Assembly: GCA_014240255.1 (NCBI GenBank)
Contig: JAAZXG010000005.1
Coordinates: 1 to 52,211 of the forward strand
DNA length: 52,211 nucleotides
Direction of reading: 5' to 3'
Source: Methanobacteriota archaeon
GTDB taxonomy: Archaea; Thermoplasmatota; Poseidoniia; MGIII; CG-Epi1
The position numbers and the translations under genes were made by a program. Below are positions 35,338 through 44,123 of this stretch, in pieces (position 1 is the first letter of the stretch; each line of letters begins with the position of its first letter). The notes below the pieces were generated by a model. The model was not told where the DNA came from. It did no database searches and saw only the letters and a list, made by a program, of their open reading frames with translations.

Positions 35338-36516
35338 ATGCTTGATGCTTTAGTAATCGGAGCTGGACCTAGCGGTTCACGAACAGCTTGGAATTTAGCT
35401 AAGGCCGGTTATTCTACATCAATTGTTGAAGAGCATGAGATAGTTGGGGAACCTTGTCAATGTGCTGGATTAATAACTCCACGAACATTCGAGTATCTGG
35501 GATATAGGCGTCCAGTTTCTCAAGAAATGAATGGTGCCCGATTATGGGGGCCCAAGGAATCGTTTTTGAATTTCCAGGCTAATGAGACTAAAGCGTTAGT
35601 AATTGATAGGCCAGATTTAGACCGTTCAATTGCCGAAAAAGCTACAGATTGTGGTGCCGATTTAAAATCAGGTCACAGATATTTGGGTCATAGAAAATCA
35701 TCTAACGGAATAATAGCAACGATTCAGAGTAAGAGTGGTAAAATAGAGCTTGAAACTAAGATGTTAATTGGTTCCGATGGTCCAGCATCTAGAGTTGCTA
35801 GAGATGCAGGTCTTAGTAGTAAAAGAGAAGTTCTAGCAGCCTTTGGTGCAGATGTTGAAGGCTATCAAGGAATAGATAATCATGTTGACTTATTTGTAGG
35901 TTCAGAATTGGCTCCACGTTTTTTTGGCTGGGGCATTCCAACAGGTCCAAACACGGGCCGTATAGGAATGGCTACTGTGCTTCCAGACAGGCCTAAGAAC
36001 TTCTTTAGAGACTATTTCCATAAAGGAGCGCCTTCGAAACTTTTAGGAGGTGCTAAGATTATTAATCGTGTAAGTGGGCTAATTCCTTTTGGAATTAGGG
36101 AACCTAGTTATGCAGATAATATTCTTTTGACTGGTGATGCGGCAGGTATGGCTAAGCCAACTTCGGGTGGTGGAATTTATTCAGGTTTAATTTCAGCAGA
36201 TGCTGCATCAGAAGTTATTGAAAATGCTCATCAGAAAGAAAAGTTTGATTCTAAAACTTTAAGTCCTTATCAAGGTTTACTAAAGGAGCGTATAGGTGGA
36301 GAATTATCTAAGGGTTATCACTTACGAAGAGCTTTTTTGAGTCTTAATGATGATCAATTAGCTGAAATTATTTCAATACTCGGTGAACCTAAAGTTAAGA
36401 GTGCAATAGAGAAAACAGGAGATTTGGATTATGCCTCTCTAGCTGCGTTTTCGGTACTTAAAGCGCAACCTAAACTCATTAAGTTTGCCCCTTTGCTTTT
36501 GAAGCCATTTATTTAG
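35338..36516 (+). CDS. Geranylgeranyl reductase family FAD-dependent oxidoreductase (second copy)
   Basis: This 392-residue flavoprotein has GAGPSGSRTAWNLA (FAD motif from residue 8), the family P-C-x-C-A-G element (Cys40, Cys42), the RPDLDR segment, RFFGWGIPTGP near residue 197 and the second FAD motif GDAAG followed by KPTSGGGIYSG. It is distinct from the copy at 2233-3492, which has CGEG rather than CQCAG, so the two may act on different substrates (for example phospholipid versus prenyl quinone or dolichol-type lipids). It starts 9 nt after the surface protein. Its last 78 nt overlap the convergent membrane protein gene. Confidence 0.88.
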   Translation: MLDALVIGAGPSGSRTAWNLAKAGYSTSIVEEHEIVGEPCQCAGLITPRTFEYLGYRRPVSQEMNGARLWGPKESFLNFQANETKALVIDRPDLDRSIAEKATDCGADLKSGHRYLGHRKSSNGIIATIQSKSGKIELETKMLIGSDGPASRVARDAGLSSKREVLAAFGADVEGYQGIDNHVDLFVGSELAPRFFGWGIPTGPNTGRIGMATVLPDRPKNFFRDYFHKGAPSKLLGGAKIINRVSGLIPFGIREPSYADNILLTGDAAGMAKPTSGGGIYSGLISADAASEVIENAHQKEKFDSKTLSPYQGLLKERIGGELSKGYHLRRAFLSLNDDQLAEIISILGEPKVKSAIEKTGDLDYASLAAFSVLKAQPKLIKFAPLLLKPFI

Positions 36517-37257
36517 TTCAGGATAATTCCCTTCTTCTTCAAGATAAAAAATTACCGAAAGCCCAGCAAAAATTATTGTTAAGCTAATAAGTAAGTATAA
36601 TGGCCATTTTGGTATTGGTTTTTTAATCCCAAAAGAAGAGTCCGGTATAATTCCATCTACATCTAATACAGTTAGATTTATATTTCCTGGTGAGCCCGAA
36701 GGAACATTGTTGGTAGCATTGTTCCATTCATTCATACTCCAGTGGCCACGGGATTGCATTTGCCTTTCAGTTCCATTATGTTGAAACTCCATATCAAATC
36801 TAACGAAATAAGTTCCTTCCTTTGTATCCTCATTAGTTATGATTTGAAATCCTAAAGTTATAGTTTCATTAGATTGAATTTCATCTATTTCAAAGATGGC
36901 TCTTTTCAAATCTGTAGTTTTAAGGCTATTTTCTTCTGCAAGTAGATTTGAGGTCCAAATCGTATTTTGGATATATGGTCTTTCAGAGCTTTTAATGGCG
37001 TCTAAACTTTCAGATTCATCGATATCAGCTCTTTGATAAATCTCTGCAATAACGGTAATATTGTCTAAACTTTCGTTATATCTATTTAATACATCTAAAG
37101 AAAAATCACCACTTTGCCCAGGTTCTAGTTGCGGTGTGCTAAAATTATGAAAATCAGGAATTTTACCGGGGTTACTAACATACATGTCAACTTCACTGTG
37201 CGCTAGAGGCAGTGAAAGAATGACAATTGCAATAATTATTCCTGAAAGCCGTTTCAT
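36439..37257 (-). CDS. Single-pass surface protein of unknown function
   Basis: ATG 37257 gives a signal peptide (MKRLSGIIIAIVILSLPLAH). An external beta-sandwich domain follows, with LEPGQSGDFSLDVLNRYNES resembling the NEW3-like repeats of the large protein nearby. A membrane segment (WPLYLLISLTIIFAGLSVIF) and a basic cytoplasmic tail (KWLQKQRGKLNEFRLRFKYR) end it. The tail coding sequence overlaps the 3' end of the convergent GGR gene by 78 nt, the longest overlap in the window. Function is unknown; a relationship to the adjacent surface protein is possible from domain resemblance. Confidence 0.75.
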   Translation of the reverse strand: MKRLSGIIIAIVILSLPLAHSEVDMYVSNPGKIPDFHNFSTPQLEPGQSGDFSLDVLNRYNESLDNITVIAEIYQRADIDESESLDAIKSSERPYIQNTIWTSNLLAEENSLKTTDLKRAIFEIDEIQSNETITLGFQIITNEDTKEGTYFVRFDMEFQHNGTERQMQSRGHWSMNEWNNATNNVPSGSPGNINLTVLDVDGIIPDSSFGIKKPIPKWPLYLLISLTIIFAGLSVIFYLEEEGNYPELNKWLQKQRGKLNEFRLRFKYRKRS

Positions 37258-37346
37258 TATTATGTCAAATAAGGCTCCCTTTAAAACAAATATCACTCAA
37301 TTTTTTGGGGGCGGTTGGATTTATATGGACTTTTCTTTGGAACTGC

Positions 37347-38789
37347 ATGCGCATATTTGGTATAGTGTCAGCATTTTTCTTTTTTACGATTGTTTTTCTA
37401 ACTTTTAATGCATCATCTGAGATGCATAAATTTGATAATTTAACTATAGCTGATGGAGAGGTTAGAACTTTTACAGATGATCAGATTTGGCTTCAGGGTG
37501 ATATTCTGGTCAATGGTCAATTAACATTTGAAAATTGTAGTTTGAATGTTAACAGAACTTTAGATCTTACTACTTCTGAAATAAGAATTAAACCCGGTGG
37601 CCAGTTAAATTTATTTAATACAACAATTAGCACAATGGAAACCAGCAGTAATACAGGAATAGATAATGAATCTATTATTTCACCTTATACTTTAGTTTTA
37701 AATGGAAGTAGCCTTTCAGTATACAATTCAGAAATTTATTACGGAATGATTTGGCTAGTAAAAGGAGATGTTGAAATTACGGGATTAGTTCTTGATGGTT
37801 TTAATATGATTAATTATGGTATTTTTTCTGAAAATACTACTTTGAAAGCATCGAGTGTGTCTATTAGGAATTATACTCAAGGTTTACGTTCTATTGGTGA
37901 AATTCCAGATTTAGAGTCTATATTCTATTATAATTGTAGTACACAAATGACGCAGGAGTGGTGGCTTACTTTTTCACCATTTGATAATTCTACTGGATTG
38001 CCCATTCATGGTTTTGAAGTAAGACAGTGGAAAGATAATGAGATGATTGGAACTTGGAACTGGGCTAAAGAGTATGAGATAAATTCTTCTGGTTATAGGG
38101 TAAATCATACCACGCAACTTTCATTTTATCTTAATCTTCATTTTGGATTTGTAGATAAATATTGGGAAGGTAGAATAATTGAAAATACAGAAATAATTCA
38201 AAATTTCAATTTAAACCACACATTAATTAGTTTAAGTGACCCAATAATTTTTACAGATGATGAAGTTTTAGAAATGGGTCAGAAGGCTTCAAAATGGTCT
38301 AATATTAATTTTAGTGTTATAGTTAGTAATCCAACAGATATAAATTTTTATAATTTCAATTTAAATCTTCTAATAAATGGCAATACAGGTTATTCTACAA
38401 CGGCTATTTTATTAGATTCCAATTATTCAAAGAGGACAAATGTATCATGGACAGCTTCAGTAGAGGGTCCTATGTCTTTCGGAGTTAGTGCAGTTATTAT
38501 TGATTATTCCGGAGATTTAACGGATTATACTATTTCAGTGTATCGTTTTTTGCAAGTTGAATCAGATTCTGAGATTAATACTAAATCTTCAGGTTCTTGG
38601 ACTGCATTATTAGCGGTATTTACACTAATGAGTTTGTGCAGTTACATAATTTACACAGGTATTGAAGAAGAAGTAATTACATCAGATTCAATTGACGACT
38701 CAAGTCCAGAGGATACTATTTCGGAAGACGAGCACTTAAGAGAAATTGCGTTATCTGAAGAAATAGATGATGAGAAAGACCTTGAGTAA
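37347..38789 (+). CDS. Type I membrane protein with right-handed beta-helix-like external domain, unknown function
   Basis: ATG 37347 is chosen because it opens a signal peptide (MRIFGIVSAFFFFTIVFLTF); an earlier in-frame TTG at 37305 would only lengthen the N-terminus. The external part begins with short repeats (DQIWLQGDILVNGQLTFENC, INVNRTLDL-like LNVNRTLDL, IRIKPGGQLNLFNTTIS) suggesting a parallel beta-helix. A second domain near residues 290-430 looks like a NEW3/CARDB-type sandwich. One membrane span (SWTALLAVFTLMSLCSYIIY) precedes an acidic cytoplasmic tail. The last 23 nt overlap the start of kae1. No enzyme motif seen. Confidence 0.75.
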   Translation: MRIFGIVSAFFFFTIVFLTFNASSEMHKFDNLTIADGEVRTFTDDQIWLQGDILVNGQLTFENCSLNVNRTLDLTTSEIRIKPGGQLNLFNTTISTMETSSNTGIDNESIISPYTLVLNGSSLSVYNSEIYYGMIWLVKGDVEITGLVLDGFNMINYGIFSENTTLKASSVSIRNYTQGLRSIGEIPDLESIFYYNCSTQMTQEWWLTFSPFDNSTGLPIHGFEVRQWKDNEMIGTWNWAKEYEINSSGYRVNHTTQLSFYLNLHFGFVDKYWEGRIIENTEIIQNFNLNHTLISLSDPIIFTDDEVLEMGQKASKWSNINFSVIVSNPTDINFYNFNLNLLINGNTGYSTTAILLDSNYSKRTNVSWTASVEGPMSFGVSAVIIDYSGDLTDYTISVYRFLQVESDSEINTKSSGSWTALLAVFTLMSLCSYIIYTGIEEEVITSDSIDDSSPEDTISEDEHLREIALSEEIDDEKDLE

Positions 38790-39762
38790 AATAGCAATAG
38801 GTATTGAATCTACTGCACACACCGCAGGTGTTGGTTTGATTACTTCAGAAGGTAAAATACTTTCTAATCAGAGAGCACTTTACGTTCCTAAAGAAGGAGG
38901 GATACATCCCAGAGAAGCGGCTAACCATCATTCTGAAAAATTACCGGATTTGTTTAAATTAGCCCTAGAAGAGGCGAATATAACACCAGGAGATATTTCT
39001 CTTGTGTCTTATGCAAGAGGCCCTGGCCTTGGACCTTGCTTGCGTACTGGAGCTACGGCAGCACGGGCTTTTGCATATTCTCATGAAATTCCACTTTTAG
39101 GTGTTAATCATTGTGTGGCTCATTTGGAAATAGGTCTTCTTGAAGGGGCAACTGATCCCGTTTTACTTTATCTTTCAGGTGCAAATACACAAGTAATTGC
39201 CTATGCTGCAGGTCGTTACAGAGTATTTGGAGAAACAATAGACATAGGTATCGGAAATGGTTTGGATAAATTTGCCAGAGAGGTAGGAATGGGATTCCCT
39301 GGTGGTCCTAAACTTGAGAAAGTAGCCGAGGGTGATGATCTTTTGGATTTGCCTTATTCTGTAAAAGGTATGGATCTAGCATTTTCAGGCTTAATGACTG
39401 CAGCTAAGCAGAAATTGGATTCAGGGCATTCTCTTAGCAAGGTTGCTTATTCAATTCAGGAGATTGCGTTTGCAATGTCTTGTGAAGTATCAGAGAGGGC
39501 TTTGGCCCATACTGCAAAAAAAGAATTAGTTTTAGGAGGGGGTGTGGCTTGTAATTCACGTCTTAGAGAAATGGTAAATATAATGACTGAAGAGCGTGGT
39601 GTCAAGTGTTTTGTTCCAGAAAGAGCACTATGTGTTGACAATGGAGTCATGATTGCTTGGTTAGGTCTTCAAATGATGAAGGCAGATTATAAGATAAGTG
39701 AAAAAGATAATGTTGTTGATCAAAAATATAGGACTGATATGGTGGAAGTTACATGGAGGTAA
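38767..39762 (+). CDS. kae1: tRNA threonylcarbamoyladenosine synthesis protein Kae1
   Basis: Kae1 is the catalytic subunit of the KEOPS complex that adds threonylcarbamoyl to A37 of ANN-decoding tRNAs. The ASKHA fold motifs are visible: GIESTAHTAGVGL at the N-terminus, HPREAANHHSEKLP, the metal-ligand pair His115/His119 in NHCVAHLE, GIGNGLDKFAREVG and the adenosine-binding GGGVACNSRLRE, plus DNGVMIAW with a conserved Asp. The length of 331 residues is normal for the stand-alone form. Unlike many euryarchaeal genomes, kae1 and bud32 are separate genes here, overlapping by 10 nt. The ATG at 38767 or the next ATG is the start. Confidence 0.95.
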   Translation: MMRKTLSKIAIGIESTAHTAGVGLITSEGKILSNQRALYVPKEGGIHPREAANHHSEKLPDLFKLALEEANITPGDISLVSYARGPGLGPCLRTGATAARAFAYSHEIPLLGVNHCVAHLEIGLLEGATDPVLLYLSGANTQVIAYAAGRYRVFGETIDIGIGNGLDKFAREVGMGFPGGPKLEKVAEGDDLLDLPYSVKGMDLAFSGLMTAAKQKLDSGHSLSKVAYSIQEIAFAMSCEVSERALAHTAKKELVLGGGVACNSRLREMVNIMTEERGVKCFVPERALCVDNGVMIAWLGLQMMKADYKISEKDNVVDQKYRTDMVEVTWR

Positions 39763-40361
39763 AATATAGAGGAGCTGAGGCAATTGTTGAAACGGGCCTA
39801 TGGCTTGGTAAGAAAGCTATTTTTAAAACGAGAAATAAGCGTGGATATCGGCATCCTATTCTCGAAAAGAAATTAGTTAAAGAAAGACTGCGTAGTGAGT
39901 CTCGCATTATTGAACGTTTGATTTCCAGTGGGGTAAATGTTCCTGCGATATATAGTGTTGATATTTCGAATAATTGTATAATTATGGAATTTATTGACGG
40001 AATAACTCTCGAAAAGGCTTTAAGGGGTGATAATTTTGAAAAATATTTAGCTCAAACTGCTAAATTGTTATCTTTACTCCATTCACTTAATGTAGTTCAT
40101 GGAGATCCAACAACTAGTAACTTTATGGTTACAGATAGTGTTTATGCAATTGATTTTGGATTATCTACAGTATCTGATGACAATGAGGATAGAGCCTCAG
40201 ACTTACGAGTATTTTTAGAATCTTTAGACTCTCATCATTCAGAGATTTCAGGTAGAGATATTTTTTTATCTTATTATTCTGAATGGAGTCGTTCAACTTC
40301 AGTTCTTGAAGCGTTAAAAATATTAGAATTAAGAGGACGTTATAACCTAATGAGAGGTTAG
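39753..40361 (+). CDS. bud32: KEOPS kinase/ATPase Bud32
   Basis: Bud32 is the small kinase-like partner that supports Kae1 through ATP hydrolysis. The 202-residue protein has the minimal kinase fold: a basic N-terminal lobe (Lys21 in GKKAIFKTRNKRGYRHP), IMEFIDGITL hinge, the catalytic loop VHGDPTTSNFM with Asp118 and Asn123, and the metal-binding Asp134 in AIDFGLS. The usual loop reads HGDLTTSN; here Leu is Pro, a small oddity. The C-terminal RGRYNLMRG tail replaces the usual RGR end. It overlaps kae1 by 10 nt, so KEOPS subunits are made together. Confidence 0.94.
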   Translation: MEVKYRGAEAIVETGLWLGKKAIFKTRNKRGYRHPILEKKLVKERLRSESRIIERLISSGVNVPAIYSVDISNNCIIMEFIDGITLEKALRGDNFEKYLAQTAKLLSLLHSLNVVHGDPTTSNFMVTDSVYAIDFGLSTVSDDNEDRASDLRVFLESLDSHHSEISGRDIFLSYYSEWSRSTSVLEALKILELRGRYNLMRG

Positions 40362-40419
40362 GGTCATCATAATAATCCCCCCCATTACTAGCAAAATGGA
40401 AATAAAGGTATAAAAGATA

Positions 40420-43002
40420 ATGAAGAAATTTACACTAGTGATATTATTTGTTGCCATATTATTCAGTTTTTCTAGTGCTAATGCTGATAAGGAGCCAGTA
40501 TGGACCTATAGTTCTGTAGATGGTTTTACTGACGTTTCAATTTCTGATGATTCTACAAATATATCTGCAACTTATGGAAAAACAGTTTCTTTGTGGTTTA
40601 ATCACACTTCTACGCCTTATAATAGCAAAACAGTAGGTACTGGTATAACTTCAATGGAGATGTCTTCAAGCGGAAAATATTTGGCTATTGCTGAAGAGAG
40701 TGATGCAACACTAACTCTTTACAACGAGGGGACAAAGGAATGGGATAAATCAGATTTCTTTCTGAGTGTTAATGATGTTGATATAACTTCAGACGGAACT
40801 CATATTGGAGTAATTGACTATCGTAATGTTTATTATTTTTCGAGAACATCAAATGACGAAATATGGTCAGATAATTTTGGAGGAGACATTATGACGACTG
40901 TCGCAATTTCTTCAAACTCACAATATCTTGCTGCAGGAACAGAGGATGGAAATGTTTATGTTTATGATACTTCATCTTCAGATTATATATGGTATTATTC
41001 GGGGACTTTAGATGGAAAGGTAATGGATCTTGATTTCTCTGAAGATAGTAATCATTTAGTTGTGGGTACTGAAAATGGTAAAGTTTACATTTTCGCATCT
41101 TTAAGTGGGGATTTAGATATGGAGTATGCTCAACCCGATAAGGTAACTTGTGTGTCTGGAAGTTCAAATTCAAATTATTATGCTTTTGGAACTGATGAGG
41201 GTTTGGTCTCTGTTCTTGATTTAAGTACTGATTTTTCGATTTGGGAAAAAAATATTAATGGAGAAGTAACTGAACTTGATTTTAATGGTAAGGCTACTCA
41301 CTTAGTTGCAGGTTCAACAAATAAGAAATTACTTTTGACTAACGTAACTAATGGTGATGAAGTGTGGCGAACTACAGCAGCTAGTGAAATTACAAGCGTG
41401 TCTATGTCATATAGGGGTGAAAATATAGTAGTAGGTACTTCGACCGGTTTAGAGTTATATTATGAGCAGCAGTTAGATAATCAAGCACCAGTTGTAGTAA
41501 TAGAATCAGTAAGTCCAACTACAGCACTACCGGGTACTCTGATTACTATGAATGGTTCAGCACTTGATACTGATGGTTTTATTACAGATTATATTTGGAG
41601 TTCAAATATTGATGGTAATTTATCAACTCTATCAAATTTCACGATTTCTAATTTGACAACAGGTTATCATATTATCTCATTTCAAGCTAAAGATAATGAG
41701 GGCCGATGGAGTAGTATAGTTACTGTAAGTGTAGGCGTAGGTGATTTTCCAGAAGCTACAATAGATTCGATAAGTGGTTGTATTGATTTTGAGAATTGTG
41801 TAATTAGTGAAGGAATTAGTATTAATTTTATAGGTTCAGCAGTTTCTGAAGCTTCAGAAGATACAGAGGTTGTGGATTATCAATGGGTGTCAAATTTTAG
41901 CGGTAATGAAACCGTAATCTCAGAATCTGCCATATTTAACACTTCATCATTACAGCGTGGTTCACATATAATCACTTTTAGAGCAAGAAATGACATTGGT
42001 TTTTGGTCTTCAAACATAACTGTAAATCTTAGAATTAATGGAGTGCCAATATTGAGTAGTGTTTATGTAGACCCCAATCCCGTAATTGCAGGTTCCGTTG
42101 TTTTATTAATTGGTAATGCAGAAGATTCAGATGGTGATTCTTTACAATATATTTGGACTACCGATACATTATATTTTGGAAATAAGCAGAATGTATATGA
42201 AAGTTCATTAAATGGGTCAAGTATAGAAACTTCATTATCCGATTCTGGTGAATATGAAGTACATTTACATGTTGTAGATTCTTTTGAAGCTTCTAGTGAA
42301 TCTATAGTGATTATTTTACGGGTTCTTTCTCCCCCCTCAGTTTTAGCAGTATGTCAAGATAACGCAACAATTAATGAAGAATTATTATTCAATACGTTGA
42401 AAAAATCACCAGGTAAGATTGTAAAATATGAGTGGGATTTTGATAGCTCTAACGGAGATATTGATTCTGTAGATTCAACAGGTTCTGCGTTTGCAACACA
42501 TTCTTATAATTTTACACCTATCGGTTCTGACTTTTTAGTAGTTCTAAGAGTAACTGATGAGAATAATTTAACTAGTAGAGATACTTGTACTATAACAATT
42601 ATTGAAGATACATCTTCAGTAAATCCAAAAGGGTCATCATCATCAAAGGATGGTCTCGGCTCAATTACAGAAATAGCTAGTAATCCTGTTTTGATTGGCC
42701 TTGTTTTAATTGTAATAATAGGTGCAAGTGTAGGCTTATATATTTGGAATCGAGATAATCAAGATACTAATTATGTACCTCCATCTAAATCCGAGTCAAT
42801 CTCAGGTTCTGAATATATGGATTCGGTGGTTCCTCTGGCCTCACCAGTTAAGGAAAGAAGGGTGAAGAAAAGGAAAGTAGTTACTGAGACTATGACTATA
42901 GAGTGTCCAGAGTGTTCTTCAAGAATGGATATTCCTAAAATTGCAGGAACACAACAAATTGAATGTTCTGATTGCGGCCTTGAAGGTGAAATAGATCTTT
43001 AA
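40420..43002 (+). CDS. Surface beta-propeller/PKD protein with cytoplasmic zinc ribbon
   Basis: The 860-residue protein begins with a signal peptide (MKKFTLVILFVAILFSFSSA). Residues ~30-365 form a WD40/quinoprotein-like propeller with repeats such as VAISSNSQYLAAGTEDGNVY and LDFSEDSNHLVVGTENGKVY. Residues ~365-740 are three to four PKD-like domains (DNQAPVVVIESVSP start, TVSVGVGDFPEATIDSISG, DEDSDGDSLQYIW-like EDSDGDSLQYIW). A membrane span (about 756-777) follows, then a basic cytoplasmic tail ending in a zinc ribbon: Cys829/Cys832 (CPEC) and Cys849/Cys852 (CSDC). The topology places a sensor-like outside domain and a possible nucleic acid- or protein-binding ribbon inside. A regulator gene follows 54 nt downstream. 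Confidence 0.85.
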   Translation: MKKFTLVILFVAILFSFSSANADKEPVWTYSSVDGFTDVSISDDSTNISATYGKTVSLWFNHTSTPYNSKTVGTGITSMEMSSSGKYLAIAEESDATLTLYNEGTKEWDKSDFFLSVNDVDITSDGTHIGVIDYRNVYYFSRTSNDEIWSDNFGGDIMTTVAISSNSQYLAAGTEDGNVYVYDTSSSDYIWYYSGTLDGKVMDLDFSEDSNHLVVGTENGKVYIFASLSGDLDMEYAQPDKVTCVSGSSNSNYYAFGTDEGLVSVLDLSTDFSIWEKNINGEVTELDFNGKATHLVAGSTNKKLLLTNVTNGDEVWRTTAASEITSVSMSYRGENIVVGTSTGLELYYEQQLDNQAPVVVIESVSPTTALPGTLITMNGSALDTDGFITDYIWSSNIDGNLSTLSNFTISNLTTGYHIISFQAKDNEGRWSSIVTVSVGVGDFPEATIDSISGCIDFENCVISEGISINFIGSAVSEASEDTEVVDYQWVSNFSGNETVISESAIFNTSSLQRGSHIITFRARNDIGFWSSNITVNLRINGVPILSSVYVDPNPVIAGSVVLLIGNAEDSDGDSLQYIWTTDTLYFGNKQNVYESSLNGSSIETSLSDSGEYEVHLHVVDSFEASSESIVIILRVLSPPSVLAVCQDNATINEELLFNTLKKSPGKIVKYEWDFDSSNGDIDSVDSTGSAFATHSYNFTPIGSDFLVVLRVTDENNLTSRDTCTITIIEDTSSVNPKGSSSSKDGLGSITEIASNPVLIGLVLIVIIGASVGLYIWNRDNQDTNYVPPSKSESISGSEYMDSVVPLASPVKERRVKKRKVVTETMTIECPECSSRMDIPKIAGTQQIECSDCGLEGEIDL

Positions 43003-43055
43003 AAAGTGTATATGGTTATTTTATAGGGAAACTTGCATAGGGGGAAGTAGTAAAA

Positions 43056-43562
43056 ATGAAACGCGTAAAACTCATTAATGACCCTGCTGAATTGGTAGCT
43101 CTTTTTAGGGCGGTAGATTCAGAAGGTAGAAGAAATGTATTGACGACTTTAGCTGAAGGTTGGACTATGATTAGTGATCTAGTTTCTGAGCATGGAGAGG
43201 AAGCCTATGGGGCAATAACCTATTTTGAAAAGTTTAAATTAGTCGAATCTCGTTGGGAAGTAAATAGTGAAACCGGGCGTCCTGAGAAAGGTTATCGCAC
43301 ATTCTATAATGCATTTCAGATTTCAACTTCATTAACTTTTGATGAAACTCAGGAATTATTGACAGTAGTATTGATGACCGAAAAGAAATTCAAGTCATTA
43401 GAAGCAAAAATAGTAGAATTAATAGGTACTGAAGGCACTTTTGCAAATGATGTAGCTCGAGATTTAGGCGTATCTTCTCTTACATTGAAAGGTTTAGTAC
43501 GTCGTTCAGTCGAATTCGATTTTAAGGGACATAATATTGTTCCATTGAAAGAGGAAGAATAA
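43056..43562 (+). CDS. Winged-helix transcription regulator (ArsR-like)
   Basis: Residues 10-80 (DPAELVALFRAVDSEGRRNV, then LTTLAEGWTMISDLVSE) look like an archaeal ArsR-type winged helix. Residues ~55-95 form the wing, with KFKLVESRWEV and the GRPEKGYRTFY segment seen in archaeal HTH regulators. A second winged-helix-like segment (NDVARDLGVSSLTLKGLVRR) lies near the C-terminus. No ligand-binding domain is obvious. The gene lies between the propeller/zinc-ribbon protein and a small membrane protein, whose start it overlaps (TAATG), so it is cotranscribed with it. TATA-like sequences occur at about 43010 and 43020. Confidence 0.78.
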   Translation: MKRVKLINDPAELVALFRAVDSEGRRNVLTTLAEGWTMISDLVSEHGEEAYGAITYFEKFKLVESRWEVNSETGRPEKGYRTFYNAFQISTSLTFDETQELLTVVLMTEKKFKSLEAKIVELIGTEGTFANDVARDLGVSSLTLKGLVRRSVEFDFKGHNIVPLKEEE

Positions 43563-44119
43563 TGAATGGTTTGGATATAGATGGAACACTACCTGGCCAA
43601 GAGATAGAAGAAGACGAAGAACTTGGCGATACCATTCGTCGTGAAAATGAAGAATTACTAGATGATGGTAAATCCAAATCTTTGCCTAATTGGGATGGTG
43701 ATGGTGATGGCCACGGATGGAAAGAAGACGAATCACTTAGAGGTTGGTTATACCTTATTGCAGGTGCAGGTTACGGAACTCTAGTTGTTTATCTTGTTCT
43801 AGTTATCCAGCAGGGGATGAATATTCCGATACTAAGTTCTGGAGAAGAAATTTCTAATAAATCAGGTGCTTTATCGACTGCACTTTTAATTTCAGCGATG
43901 GTTTATGTTACAATATGGTTTTTCATGTCAGGTAGAGATCATTCATTTTTCACAGAAGATCCAGATAAAGCAAAATTTTACGCAGGTATCATTGGCTTTG
44001 CATCAGTAGTTATCATTGCAATAAGTTGGGAAGATTTCCAAAGAGAAATGATAATTTCAGCTATTGTAACTTTGGTTTCAACTTGGTCTTATATTCGTTC
44101 AGCCCAGATGAAAGGTTAA
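43562..44119 (+). CDS. Small polytopic membrane protein of unknown function
   Basis: I do not recognise a family. The first ~60 residues are acidic and cytoplasmic, with a DGDGDGHGWKED calcium-loop-like segment. Four membrane segments follow: LRGWLYLIAGAGYGTLVVYL, LSTALLISAMVYVTIWFF, AKFYAGIIGFASVVIIAIS and MIISAIVTLVSTWSYIR. Its start overlaps the stop of the winged-helix gene (TAATG), so the two are translationally coupled, an arrangement also seen in membrane anti-regulator pairs. It ends 4 nt from the convergent GXGXG gene. Confidence 0.75.
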   Translation: MNGLDIDGTLPGQEIEEDEELGDTIRRENEELLDDGKSKSLPNWDGDGDGHGWKEDESLRGWLYLIAGAGYGTLVVYLVLVIQQGMNIPILSSGEEISNKSGALSTALLISAMVYVTIWFFMSGRDHSFFTEDPDKAKFYAGIIGFASVVIIAISWEDFQREMIISAIVTLVSTWSYIRSAQMKG

Positions 44120-44123
44120 TTTT

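Noticed and set aside
40889-41173. 94-codon open frame antisense to the propeller gene
   Set aside because: His/Tyr/Leu-rich shadow of the coding strand, no family resemblance, and the sense gene is well supported.
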